From Actinomycetes bacterium (GTDB lineage Bacteria > Actinomycetota > Thermoleophilia > RBG-16-64-13), in the NCBI GenBank assembly GCA_021815245.1, contig JAKAHF010000148.1:1-6399 (forward strand): a DNA stretch of 6,399 bases, in the 5' to 3' direction. Positions 1 to 6,209 of this stretch are shown here, piece by piece. Both the position numbers and the translations under genes were made by a program. Numbering within the stretch: the first letter of the stretch is position 1; each line of letters begins with the position of its first letter. The notes beneath the pieces are model-generated. The model worked only from the letters and a program-made list of their open reading frames with translations. It was not told the DNA's origin and did not search any database.

Positions 1-260
1 TCGACCTCGCCCGAGAAGTCGGCGTGACCCGGGGTGTCGATGATGTTGATACGGTAGTCGCCCCATTCCACGGTGCAGTGCTTCGACCGGATGGTGATGC
101 CCCGCTCGCGCTCGAGGTCGTTGCTGTCCATGACCCGTTCCTCGACGCGCTGGTGCTCGCGGAACACCCTGGCCGCCCTGAAGATCGAGTCGATCAGGGT
201 GGTCTTGCCGTGATCGATGTGGGCGATGATAGCCACGTTGCGTATGTTTTCGGACGGCAT
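1..260 (-). CDS. typA: Translational GTPase TypA/BipA, N-terminal part (cut by window edge)
   Basis: This is the 5' end of a ribosome-associated GTPase of the TypA/BipA family, which binds the ribosome in the EF-G site and supports ribosome assembly and stress or cold adaptation in bacteria that have been studied. The 86 visible residues hold the start of the G domain. The P-loop [10 protein letters not shown] lies at residues 13-22, the switch I region with RERGIT at 51-56 (T56 binds Mg), and the G3 motif DTPGH at 75-79. The segment [16 protein letters not shown] and the following [18 protein letters not shown] favour TypA over LepA, which normally reads [13 protein letters not shown]. The ATG at 258-260 gives the usual short N-terminus before the P-loop. 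A GAGG lies close upstream and a GGGG run somewhat further, so the ribosome site is modest. The gene continues beyond position 1. It follows the aminotransferase on the same strand after 113 bp but has its own likely promoter. Confidence 0.93.
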   Translation of the reverse strand, partial: MPSENIRNVAIIAHIDHGKTTLIDSIFRAARVFREHQRVEERVMDSNDLERERGITIRSKHCTVEWGDYRINIIDTPGHADFSGEV

Positions 261-373
261 AAAGCCTCGGGTCCCCTCTGGAATTCTGTGCGAAGAATGC
301 TTCTGTCTGGCGCGGGGTGCGCGTCAGAACCAGGCATTATACGCGCACCCGACAATCCAAGAACGCGTCGAGT
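261..373 (-). promoter_or_regulatory. typA upstream region with perfect -10 TATAAT
   Basis: On the minus strand a perfect TATAAT occupies 341-336, about 75 bases before the typA start codon, placing a transcript start near 329. The best -35 match at 16-17 bp spacing is poor (TTCTTG or GTTCTT), and there is no TGn extension, so the promoter may be activator-dependent or simply weak at -35. The region would let typA be transcribed independently of the upstream aminotransferase operon. The hexamer match is seen directly; promoter activity is inferred. Confidence 0.55.
315..350. repeat. Perfect 10-bp inverted repeat flanking the typA -10 box
   Basis: The arm GGGTGCGCGT at 315-324 is the exact reverse complement of ACGCGCACCC at 341-350, with 16 bp between them and arm centres 26 bp apart. 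The right arm abuts the -10 hexamer (sharing one base, 341), and the left arm falls just downstream of the predicted transcript start. In the typA transcript only one arm would be present, so the symmetry suggests a DNA-binding site. In read-through RNA from the aminotransferase, whose stop is at 374-376, both arms would be present and could form a GC-rich stem, but no U tract follows, so a classic intrinsic terminator is not supported. Confidence 0.6.
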
Positions 374-1504
374 CTAGTGCCCCCGAGTGTGATAGTCCTC
401 CAGCGCGGCCAATCCCGCAGCGAAGTCCTCGCGTCCCAGGCCAAGGCGGAAGTGGCTGTCGCCATAGTCGTAGGTCGTCGACGGCAGCAGCAAGACTCCC
501 GTGTCGGCCAGTACCCTCGCGCAGAAGGCGTCGGCGCCTCCGGCCGAGCGCGCCACGGCGTCCGTCAGCCGCGGAAAGCAGACGGTGCCGCCCTGCGGGG
601 GGACCCACGTGAGCACCTCGCTCATGCGCTCGAAGGTCTGCTCGGCCAGGGCGACGTTGCGCCGCACCAGTTCCCAGTTGCGGGCAAGGATAGTGTCACG
701 TGTGCGCAGACCCATCAGGGCGAGTAGCTCGCTGGGGGCACTCGAACAGATGGTGGTGTAGTCCTTGAGGCCCTTCATGCGCTCGAGCAAATCGAGGTCG
801 TGAGTCGCCACCCAGCCGATCCGCAGACCGGCGAGAGCGAACGACTTCGACATGCCCGAGAGCGAGACCGCCCGGCCGAAGCAGTCGACCGCCGCCGGCA
901 GCCGGGCATCGTCGACCGCTTCGAGCAGACGGTACATCTCGTCGCCGAACAGCCAGGCGCCCGATTCTCGAACCAGGGTGAGCATGTGTTCGTAGTCGGT
1001 GCGCGACGGCAGAGCGCCCGTCGGGTTGTGTGGAAAGTTCCAGACCACCAGCCGGGTGTCGAGGCGCAGCAGCCGTTTCAACTCGTCGGGGTCGAAGCGC
1101 CAGGTCTCACCCTCAATCGGCTTCCAGAGCGAGACCTCGCAGCCGATGCTGTTCGCGAGCTCGTAGAGCGACTGGTAGCCCGGAAAGGTGCACACTACGT
1201 GGTCGCCGGGGCGTAGCAGGGCGTTCATGGTGAGGAAGATCAGCTCTTCGGGGGCCGCGACCAGCACCTCTTGCCGCGCCACGGTGTCGTACATGCCCGC
1301 GATCTCGGCTCGGAGCTCCGGTAGGCCCTGCGACTCGGTATAGCCGAGGGTCAGACCCTCCCACTGCTCTCGCAGATCGGCGGGAGCACCGGCGAGCAGG
1401 TCGGCCATCGGCAGACCCTGGCAGTCGGAAGTCGACAGCAGGTGGCGGGCCGTGAATTCATGCATGGCGAAGAAACGTTCCAGCTTGAATGGTTGGGGAA
1501 ACAC
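374..1504 (-). CDS. PLP-dependent aminotransferase, class I/II (fold type I)
   Basis: This 376-residue cytoplasmic enzyme belongs to the aspartate-aminotransferase superfamily, which moves amino groups between amino acids and keto acids using pyridoxal phosphate. Visible landmarks are GYTESQG at 54-60, FPHNPTG at 157-163 (the Asn that contacts the cofactor ring), DEMY at 188-191 (the Asp that pairs with the pyridine nitrogen), SLSGMSKSF at 214-222 with K220 as the Schiff-base lysine, R228 in GLRIGW for the phosphate, and R353 in FRLGLG for the substrate carboxylate. All key residues are present. FPHNPTG and the SLSG.SK motif mark a subgroup usually annotated only as aminotransferase and distantly like capreomycidine-synthase-type enzymes; substrate unknown. 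The GTG start at 1504 has the strong ribosome site AGAGGAGGT (1520-1512) 7 bases upstream. The gene follows the exporter by 18 nt and is probably co-transcribed with it. Confidence 0.9.
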   Translation of the reverse strand: MFPQPFKLERFFAMHEFTARHLLSTSDCQGLPMADLLAGAPADLREQWEGLTLGYTESQGLPELRAEIAGMYDTVARQEVLVAAPEELIFLTMNALLRPGDHVVCTFPGYQSLYELANSIGCEVSLWKPIEGETWRFDPDELKRLLRLDTRLVVWNFPHNPTGALPSRTDYEHMLTLVRESGAWLFGDEMYRLLEAVDDARLPAAVDCFGRAVSLSGMSKSFALAGLRIGWVATHDLDLLERMKGLKDYTTICSSAPSELLALMGLRTRDTILARNWELVRRNVALAEQTFERMSEVLTWVPPQGGTVCFPRLTDAVARSAGGADAFCARVLADTGVLLLPSTTYDYGDSHFRLGLGREDFAAGLAALEDYHTRGH

Positions 1505-1511
1505 CTCGTAG

Positions 1512-1520
1512 ACCTCCTCT
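1512..1520 (-). promoter_or_regulatory. Strong ribosome binding site fixing a GTG start
   Basis: AGAGGAGGT on the minus strand is a near-complete Shine-Dalgarno sequence with 7 bases to the GTG at 1504. It lies in the 18-nt gap just after the exporter stop codon (1525-1523). This decides the GTG start over the internal ATG at residue 14 and suggests translational coupling to the exporter. Confidence 0.85.
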
Positions 1521-1522
1521 GC

Positions 1523-2959
1523 TCAGGACTCTATGCCGCCGCCGCCGGCCGGGTGCGCGGTGTGTCCCGCGGCGCCTGTCGCGCTCCCTCTGCCGCGCCA
1601 CTGCCCGGTGAGAGAGGCCGCCACGCCGAAGACGCACAGCACCGCGAAGATGGCGAAGGTGATGCGCACGCTCGTCAGTACGTTGGGATAGTCGATCACA
1701 GTTATCGCGTGCCTTCCCACGACAAGCGCGAGCACCAGCGTGGCGATGGCCTGGCTGACGCTCTGCCCGGTGACGCGCATGGTGGCGAGCGTGGCTCCGG
1801 CAACGCCGATGTAGCGAGGGGCGACGCTGCCCATGACTGTGTGGGTCATCGGGGTGGCGAAGAAGGCGAATCCGGTTCCCAGAAGACCGACGAACACGAT
1901 GATGTACCACCAGGGGCTGCTCTCGCCGAGAAACGCGAGAGCGGTCAGGCCGGCGACGCAGACCGCCATGCCCAGGGAGGCGACGATCGGGGCGCGGAAT
2001 CGGTCGGCCACCCGCCCGGCCACCGGCGAGAAGATGGTTTGAAAGAGACTGCCCGTGACGAGTACCGCTCCGGCCAACTGGGCATCGAGCCCCCGGTTGT
2101 ACTGCAGGTACAGGCTGAGCAGGAAGGTCATGGCGAAGGTCGCCGCGTAGTTGATGAACGACGCGAGGTTGGTGAAGGCGAAGATGGGGTTGTGGCGCAG
2201 CAGGCGTACGCTGAAAATGGGGTCGGCGGCCCGATTCTCCCACCAGAAGAACGAGCCCAGTCCCATCAGGCCCCCCGCGGAGAGAGCGATGCCAACGCCC
2301 ATCGGGGTGTATGAGAGCCCGACGAGGAACATGCTGAGTCCCACGACCCATATTCCCGAACCGAGGTAGTCGAAGCGAGCGTTGCGCGGCTCGCACCATT
2401 CCACACCGCGCAGTTTCCAGAACGGCACCAGGCTGTTCAGCAGGGCGGCCGCCCCCACGATGATGAAAAGGCTGCGCCAGCCGGCGTTGTGGCTGATGAC
2501 TCCGCCGAGCACCGGTCCGAGGGTGGTGCCCAAGTAGACCCCGGCCACCTGCAATCCGATGGCACGGCCGCGTGTCTCGGGTGGATAGCACAGGATGACG
2601 AGCACCGTCGCCGTCGAGAATTGCAGCGCCGACGCGCCACCTTGGAGGAGGCGGAGGACGATGAGCAGTGGCGCCGAGTTCGCGAGCGCGCAGGCAAGCG
2701 TGAAGACCGCGAACGCCACCGACCCGGTCAGGTAGATGGCTTTGCGGCCGCGGATGTCGGCCACCCTGCCCATCGGCATGAGCAGCGCGCCCATGGAGAG
2801 CACGTACGACAGCCCGATCCAGCCGAGCAGTACCGCCGACAGGCTGAACTCCTCCCCGATCTGCGGAAGGGCGATGTTGACCGACGAGGCCATGAATGTG
2901 GATAGGAATCCGCTCGTTGCAGTCACCACGAGGGTGATCGTCTGTTGGGAGCGTTCCAT
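1523..2959 (-). CDS. MFS efflux transporter, DHA2 (14-helix, EmrB/QacA-like) family
   Basis: This 478-residue inner-membrane protein looks like a proton-driven exporter of the 14-helix DHA2 branch of the major facilitator superfamily. About 14 hydrophobic segments are visible. Motif A after helix 2 reads GRVADIRGRK (64-73), with an echo GRVADR at 315-320 in the second half. Motif B (LRLLQGGASA, 102-111) is in helix 4. The antiporter motif C is in helix 5, with G140, G144 and GPVLGG at 148-153; motif C is the hallmark of exporters rather than importers. A polar linker with RFDYLG (195-200) precedes helix 7, as usual in DHA2 members. The C-terminus ends in a polar Gly/Ala-rich tail from about 463. 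The ATG at 2959 is the first possible start, because in-frame TGA and TAA codons lie directly upstream, but no clear Shine-Dalgarno precedes it. Substrate unknown; the flanking aminotransferases make an amino-acid-like compound plausible (inference). Confidence 0.88.
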   Translation of the reverse strand: MERSQQTITLVVTATSGFLSTFMASSVNIALPQIGEEFSLSAVLLGWIGLSYVLSMGALLMPMGRVADIRGRKAIYLTGSVAFAVFTLACALANSAPLLIVLRLLQGGASALQFSTATVLVILCYPPETRGRAIGLQVAGVYLGTTLGPVLGGVISHNAGWRSLFIIVGAAALLNSLVPFWKLRGVEWCEPRNARFDYLGSGIWVVGLSMFLVGLSYTPMGVGIALSAGGLMGLGSFFWWENRAADPIFSVRLLRHNPIFAFTNLASFINYAATFAMTFLLSLYLQYNRGLDAQLAGAVLVTGSLFQTIFSPVAGRVADRFRAPIVASLGMAVCVAGLTALAFLGESSPWWYIIVFVGLLGTGFAFFATPMTHTVMGSVAPRYIGVAGATLATMRVTGQSVSQAIATLVLALVVGRHAITVIDYPNVLTSVRITFAIFAVLCVFGVAASLTGQWRGRGSATGAAGHTAHPAGGGGIES

Positions 2960-2973
2960 GCGAGAAGCTTATC

Positions 2974-2993
2974 AGCCGGTCACGGCGCCGGCT
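2974..2993 (-). other. Small hairpin between regulator and exporter genes
   Basis: AGCCGG at 2974-2979 pairs with CCGGCT at 2988-2993 around an 8-base loop, in the 68-bp gap between the regulator stop and the exporter start. No U tract follows on either strand, so it is not a convincing terminator. It could tune read-through, mRNA stability, or access to the exporter start, which lacks a visible ribosome site. Confidence 0.35.
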
Positions 2994-3027
2994 GGGGTGA
3001 GCGCCGGGCCGTTCCGCTTGTTGGGGC

Positions 3028-3828
3028 TCAGACCCGGGGCTCGGGATCCTTCTTGTATCCCAACAGCCGTGACAGCTCTTCGGCCGCTTGTTTGAGCGGC
3101 GCGGTGTAGTCCTTCATGCCGACCATGAAGCGCTCGGTCGGCGCGATGATGCCCAGCGTCGCCCCTACGTGGCCATCGACATCGAAGACCGGGGCCGCCA
3201 CGCCGCACACGCCTCTGACGCGCGTCTCCAAGTCATAGGCGAGACCGACGGAGCGGGCCTCCTCGAGACGGGCCTCCAGGGTCGCCGCGTCGGGCGGGGG
3301 GGAGCCGGGCTGGTAATCGATCTCCCGTTGCCGTGCCACGATCAGCCGGCGTTCCTCGGGCGGCAGGTAGGCAAGGTAGAGCTGCGTGTGCGCGTTGTTG
3401 AGATCGTTCAGGATCTGACCCACGCGGATGTAGGGCTTCACAGCGTGCGGAGTGGTCACGTAGTCGAGCGTGATGCTCCTCTCGGTCGCCCATGCCGTGA
3501 GCACCGCTGTTTCGGTGGTGGTCTCGACCAGCCACTCGAGTAGAGGGCGACCGAGTCGCACGAGCTCGGAGTGCGACACCATGACGTAGGCGGCCTTCAT
3601 CATGCTCGGGCCGAGGCAGTAGCGGTTGGTGACCGGGTCCATGGTCAGGTAGCCGCATCGTTCGAGCGTTTTGAGCAGGCGAAAGGCGGTCGCTTTCGCC
3701 AGACCGGTCTGTGCGCAGATCTCGGTCAGGGTACGCCCCCAGTGGTCGAGGTCATAGCAATCGAGTATGGCGAGACCTCGCTCCAAAGTGCGCGTGGAAG
3801 AACGCGAAGCAGTGCCGGGTTGTTCCAT
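3028..3828 (-). CDS. IclR-family transcriptional regulator
   Basis: This is a cytoplasmic DNA-binding regulator with the IclR architecture and, from the chosen start, the family's usual length (266 residues). An N-terminal winged helix-turn-helix spans about 12-72; RTLERGLAILD and AKATAFRLLKTLERCGYL are characteristic, the latter being the recognition helix region. A GAF-like effector domain follows at about 78-260, with the conserved VRGVCGVAAPVFDVDGHVGA near 203-222. IclR proteins bind small organic acids or related metabolites and control adjacent genes, often divergent ones, and themselves. I chose the ATG at 3828 over the in-frame ATG at 3885: the extra 19 residues look non-conserved, and a promoter-like TTGACC-18-TATGGT ends just before 3828. 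Neither start has a good Shine-Dalgarno. It heads the probable regulator-exporter-aminotransferase operon and is divergent from the second aminotransferase, so both are likely targets. Confidence 0.9.
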   Translation of the reverse strand: MEQPGTASRSSTRTLERGLAILDCYDLDHWGRTLTEICAQTGLAKATAFRLLKTLERCGYLTMDPVTNRYCLGPSMMKAAYVMVSHSELVRLGRPLLEWLVETTTETAVLTAWATERSITLDYVTTPHAVKPYIRVGQILNDLNNAHTQLYLAYLPPEERRLIVARQREIDYQPGSPPPDAATLEARLEEARSVGLAYDLETRVRGVCGVAAPVFDVDGHVGATLGIIAPTERFMVGMKDYTAPLKQAAEELSRLLGYKKDPEPRV

Positions 3829-3840
3829 CGAGCGGAACCA
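3820..3840. promoter_or_regulatory. Candidate IclR operator over the regulator's own start
   Basis: GTTCC (3822-3826) and GGAAC (3834-3838) form an inverted repeat with 7 bp between, and the outermost T/A pair at 3820 and 3840 also matches. Read on the minus strand it is TGGTTCC-N7-GGAACAA, reminiscent of the TGGAAAT/ATTTCCA type of IclR operator. It covers the regulator's start codon and part of the -10 box, as expected for autorepression. Operator role is inference. Confidence 0.35.
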
Positions 3841-3866
3841 TAGCACCGCGACCGCGAGAGGGTCAA
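3837..3866 (-). promoter_or_regulatory. Candidate iclR-family gene promoter
   Basis: On the minus strand TTGACC (3866-3861) and TATGGT (3842-3837) are separated by 18 bp. The predicted transcript start is near 3830, so the mRNA would be leaderless or nearly so for the ATG at 3828. This fits the missing Shine-Dalgarno. Hexamers are seen; activity is inferred. Confidence 0.45.
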
Positions 3867-3882
3867 CGTCGAAACCGCCCTG

Positions 3883-3893
3883 CATGACTCATG
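3883..3893. promoter_or_regulatory. Palindrome next to plus-strand -10, candidate operator
   Basis: CATGA-C-TCATG is a perfect 11-bp palindrome, with one further matching T/A pair at 3881/3895. It ends directly against the TATACT at 3894-3899 in the divergent region, so a protein bound here would cover the plus-strand promoter core. The divergently encoded IclR regulator is the natural candidate ligand, though this half-site differs from the one at 3820-3840. Confidence 0.35.
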
Positions 3894-3899
3894 TATACT
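3894..3899 (+). promoter_or_regulatory. Candidate -10 box for the plus-strand aminotransferase
   Basis: TATACT matches the TANNNT core and would start transcription near 3906, leaving a leader of about 33 bases with the ribosome site inside it. No good -35 hexamer lies 16-18 bp upstream, which is compatible with a regulated promoter. Confidence 0.45.
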
Positions 3900-3924
3900 C
3901 AAACGCCACTTTTGGCATCGCGAC

Positions 3925-3930
3925 GGAGGA
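3925..3930 (+). promoter_or_regulatory. Ribosome binding site fixing the ATG at 3939
   Basis: GGAGGA lies 8 bases before the ATG at 3939. It selects that codon over the in-frame ATG at 3891, which would lie inside the palindrome and upstream of the predicted transcript start. Confidence 0.85.
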
Positions 3931-3938
3931 GAGATCAG

Positions 3939-5246
3939 ATGAGGGCGAATCTGGTCAGCCCCTCGTCGGCGCACCTGTCGTACGCGATTCGTGACATCGT
4001 GAAATTCGGCGAAGTCGTGCGCCAGCACGGGGTAGACATCAGTTGGGAGAACATCGGCGATCCCATCGCCAAGGGCGAGAGAGTCGTGCCTTGGATCAGG
4101 GATATCGTGCACGATGTGGTCGAGCTCGACGGATCGTGGGGCTACTGTCCCACGGAAGGTTTCGCGGCGGCGCGTGAGGCGCTGGCCGCGCACGTCAACG
4201 CCCGAGCGGGAGCTCGCGTCACGGCCAACGACATCATCTTCTTCAACGGCGTGGCCGACGCGGTGGCCAAGGTGTACGGCTTCCTCAGCCCCCATGCCCG
4301 CATCATCGGTCCCTCGCCGGCATACAGCACCCATTCGTCGGCCGAGTCGGCGCACTGCGCCCTGCCGCATCTCACCTATGACTGCGACCCTGACAACGGC
4401 TGGCTGCCCGATCTCGACGATCTGCGCCGCAAGATCCAGAAGAATCGCACCATCGCGGGCATCTTGGTCATCAATCCCAACAACCCCACCGGTGCCGTCT
4501 ATCCGGTGAAGGTACTCGAGGAGATCGTCGCCATCGCGCGCGAGTTCAACCTCTTCCTGGTCGCCGACGAGATCTACATCCACATGGTCTTCCCGGGTGT
4601 CGACACGGTGCACCTGTCGGAGGTCACCCCCGACGTGCCGGCCATCGTCATGCGGGGCATCTCCAAGGAGTTGCCGTGGCCCGGTTCGCGCTGCGGGTGG
4701 ATCGAGGTGCTCAACCGCGGGACCGACCAGAACTTCTCGGCCTACGTCGACTCGATCCTTGCCGCCAAGCGGCTGGAGGTGTGCTCGACCAGCGGTCCGC
4801 AACTGGTGGTGCCGCGCGTGTTTGGCGATGCCCGCTATCCGGAGCATCTGCGCACCCGGTCGGCGATGTTCGCCGAGCGGGCCAAGGAGGCCGAGCAGGC
4901 TTTCGCCGGCGTAGACGGCATCAGCGTGAGCCCTGTGCAGGGCGCCTTCTACGTGACCGCAATGTTCGAACCCGGAGCGCTCGGGGGCAATCAACGCCTC
5001 CCTATCGAGAACGAGGTCTTGAGCGATATCGTCGAGCGGCAGTGCGTGACGGCGTCGCCCGACGCGCGCTTCGTGTACCACCTGCTGGCCGCGAAGGGCA
5101 TCTGCGTTGTGCCGTTGACCGGGTTCTACTCACCTCATGCCGGCTTCAGGTTCACGCTGCTCGAGACCGACGACGCGAAGCGCCGCTGGATCTTCAAGAC
5201 GATCGCCGAAGCCGTGGAGGAGTATCTGGCGAGCGACCGGGCGTAG
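3939..5246 (+). CDS. PLP-dependent aminotransferase, class I/II (AspC/alanine-transaminase type)
   Basis: A 435-residue fold-type I aminotransferase, cytoplasmic and PLP-dependent. Landmarks are LSYAIRDIV at 13-21 and ENIGDPIAKGE at 37-47, WGYCPTEG at 67-74, INPNNPTG at 178-185, the cofactor Asp in ADEIY (D210, Y213), the Schiff-base lysine K243 in GISKELPWPGSRCGW, R251 for the phosphate and R404 in GFRFTLLE for the substrate carboxylate. The opening motif and the SKELPWPGSRCGW block mark the group often annotated as aspartate or alanine aminotransferase; true substrate not determined. A long insertion (about 343-380) before KGICVVPLTGFYS is larger than in plain AspC. It is clearly distinct from the other aminotransferase in this window: different lysine motif, different N-terminus, about 60 residues longer. 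The start is set by GGAGGA at 3925-3930. It is divergent from the IclR regulator, 110 bp away, and is its most likely target. Confidence 0.9.
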   Translation: MRANLVSPSSAHLSYAIRDIVKFGEVVRQHGVDISWENIGDPIAKGERVVPWIRDIVHDVVELDGSWGYCPTEGFAAAREALAAHVNARAGARVTANDIIFFNGVADAVAKVYGFLSPHARIIGPSPAYSTHSSAESAHCALPHLTYDCDPDNGWLPDLDDLRRKIQKNRTIAGILVINPNNPTGAVYPVKVLEEIVAIAREFNLFLVADEIYIHMVFPGVDTVHLSEVTPDVPAIVMRGISKELPWPGSRCGWIEVLNRGTDQNFSAYVDSILAAKRLEVCSTSGPQLVVPRVFGDARYPEHLRTRSAMFAERAKEAEQAFAGVDGISVSPVQGAFYVTAMFEPGALGGNQRLPIENEVLSDIVERQCVTASPDARFVYHLLAAKGICVVPLTGFYSPHAGFRFTLLETDDAKRRWIFKTIAEAVEEYLASDRA

Positions 5247-5247
5247 G

Positions 5248-5265
5248 AGGCGAGCTCGATCGCCT
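5248..5265. terminator. Hairpin between convergent genes, possible bidirectional terminator
   Basis: AGGCGA (5248-5253) and TCGCCT (5260-5265) pair perfectly around a 6-base loop, starting just after the aminotransferase stop (5244-5246) and ending before the deaminase stop (5276-5278). It is symmetric and suitably placed for both converging transcripts. There is no U tract in either direction, so intrinsic termination is only possible, not shown. Confidence 0.4.
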
Positions 5266-5275
5266 GGGGTAGTCG

Positions 5276-6169
5276 TCACCGGTACAGCCGGTCGCACTCC
5301 TCTTTGAGCACGCCGCCGATGACCTCCACGTTGTAGGGCGAGCGGTCGGCGATCTCCTGCATGCCGACCACGATGCGGGTGCGGCCCATCGCCGCCGTCT
5401 CCTCGATGGACGAGCCGTATGCGACGGTCGTCACGTTGGCCCACACCGCGGCGCCGGCGCACATCGGACAGGGTTCGCACGTGCAGACGAGCAGCGCTCC
5501 GCTCAGGTCGAGGGTGCCGAGGGAACGGGCCGCCTCGCTGATGACCTTCAACTCGCCGTGGCGGCTGGGGTCGCAGTCGGCGCCGGTGGAGTCGTGAGCC
5601 CGGGCCATCACCGTGTCGCCCATGACCAGCACCGCTCCATAGCCGCGCCCGCCGCCGGCCGTCCGGCTCAGACGGGCTTCGTCGAGCGCCTGCCGCATGA
5701 GGTCGTCGAGGTCGACGCGAACGATGGTCTCGCTGCAGTGGGGGGCATGCGGGCGGATCTGCTCGTAGTCGCGTACGAAGCGCAGATTCGGGTCGAGGCG
5801 CGACAGGAAGAACTGCACCGGTTTCTCGTAGACCGCGCGGCAGACTGGGCGCGTGTCGAGCCCCAGCTTGACGCAGGCATCGAGCGTCGAGCAGGGGTTG
5901 AGCGACAGCCACGTGATGCGGTCGTCGCTTTCCTCCTCGATGGGGAGGTCGGCGAGATCGACCCCGATGTAGTCGGAGAAGAACAACTCGAAAGCCTGGC
6001 GGGGGCTGACCGGCGCCCGCTCCGGGTCCCAACGCGTGGGATCGGCGTAGCCCCGCTGCTCGAGCCAGGCCAAGCGCTTGCGGGCTGTCTCGCGCTCGAG
6101 CCTGCGAAAGTCACCGGTCAACAGCTGCTCTTCGCGGCTGGGCGGCGTTTGCTGAGTGCTGTCGGCCAT
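5276..6169 (-). CDS. Two-domain protein: Cys-containing N-terminal domain plus TadA/guanine-deaminase-like zinc deaminase
   Basis: A 297-residue protein, probably cytoplasmic. The C-terminal half (about 143-270) is a cytidine-deaminase-fold zinc domain of the nucleoside/tRNA-adenosine deaminase branch: HGE at 194-196 (H194 zinc ligand, E196 proton shuttle) and CEPCPMC at 221-227 with ligands C224 and C227. The usual HAE reads HGE, and the typical PVGA/PFGA strand reads GYGA (166-169). The gene is almost twice the length of a plain TadA, so it is unlikely to be the housekeeping tRNA enzyme. The N-terminal half (about 56-140) has C93, C99, C110 and C135 in NPCSTLDACVKLGLDTRPVC and IRPHAPHC; its pattern loosely recalls ATC-hydrolase-like domains, but that is memory-based and unproven. 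Substrate unknown; a base, nucleoside or pterin-like amine is plausible. The ATG at 6169 has GAGGAG (6179-6174) four bases upstream. It converges on the aminotransferase and is divergent from the YbaN-like gene. Confidence 0.82.
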   Translation of the reverse strand: MADSTQQTPPSREEQLLTGDFRRLERETARKRLAWLEQRGYADPTRWDPERAPVSPRQAFELFFSDYIGVDLADLPIEEESDDRITWLSLNPCSTLDACVKLGLDTRPVCRAVYEKPVQFFLSRLDPNLRFVRDYEQIRPHAPHCSETIVRVDLDDLMRQALDEARLSRTAGGGRGYGAVLVMGDTVMARAHDSTGADCDPSRHGELKVISEAARSLGTLDLSGALLVCTCEPCPMCAGAAVWANVTTVAYGSSIEETAAMGRTRIVVGMQEIADRSPYNVEVIGGVLKEECDRLYR

Positions 6170-6209
6170 GCGGCTCCTCGGGCAGGGGGCGTGGTGTTGG
6201 CGCGAATCG

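Noticed and set aside
24..377. Plus-strand open frame of 117 codons at the left edge
   Set aside because: Antisense to the TypA G domain, whose GTPase motifs are unmistakable on the minus strand.
1442..2314. Plus-strand open frame of 290 codons across the exporter and aminotransferase
   Set aside because: Low-complexity Gly/Glu/Arg/His-rich translation antisense to a clear 14-helix transporter; no ribosome site or motif.
1458..2591. Minus-strand open frame of 377 codons overlapping the exporter in another frame
   Set aside because: Arg/His/Pro-rich out-of-frame translation of the transporter; no independent evidence of coding.
3845..3856. Tandem ACCGCG repeat in the divergent region
   Set aside because: Two 6-bp copies in GC-rich DNA are expected by chance; no further copies nearby.
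3828..3885. Longer form of the IclR regulator starting at 3885
   Set aside because: The extra 19 residues are unlike the family N-terminus, there is no ribosome site, and this ATG lies within the palindrome of the control region; the ATG at 3828 gives the standard length.
3905..3916. Small inverted repeat GCCA-CTTT-TGGC in the leader of the plus-strand aminotransferase
   Set aside because: A 4-bp stem is too short to be distinguished from chance and its position suggests no clear role.
3726..5081. Long minus-strand open frame of 451 codons opposite the plus-strand aminotransferase
   Set aside because: It is an antisense shadow of a well-supported gene and the start of the regulator; its translation is rich in Arg, His, Asp and Gly without any fold motif, typical of reverse frames in GC-rich DNA.
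5130..6032. Minus-strand open frame of 300 codons overlapping the deaminase
   Set aside because: Frame-shifted shadow of the deaminase that also runs into the convergent aminotransferase; Arg-rich with no recognisable domain.
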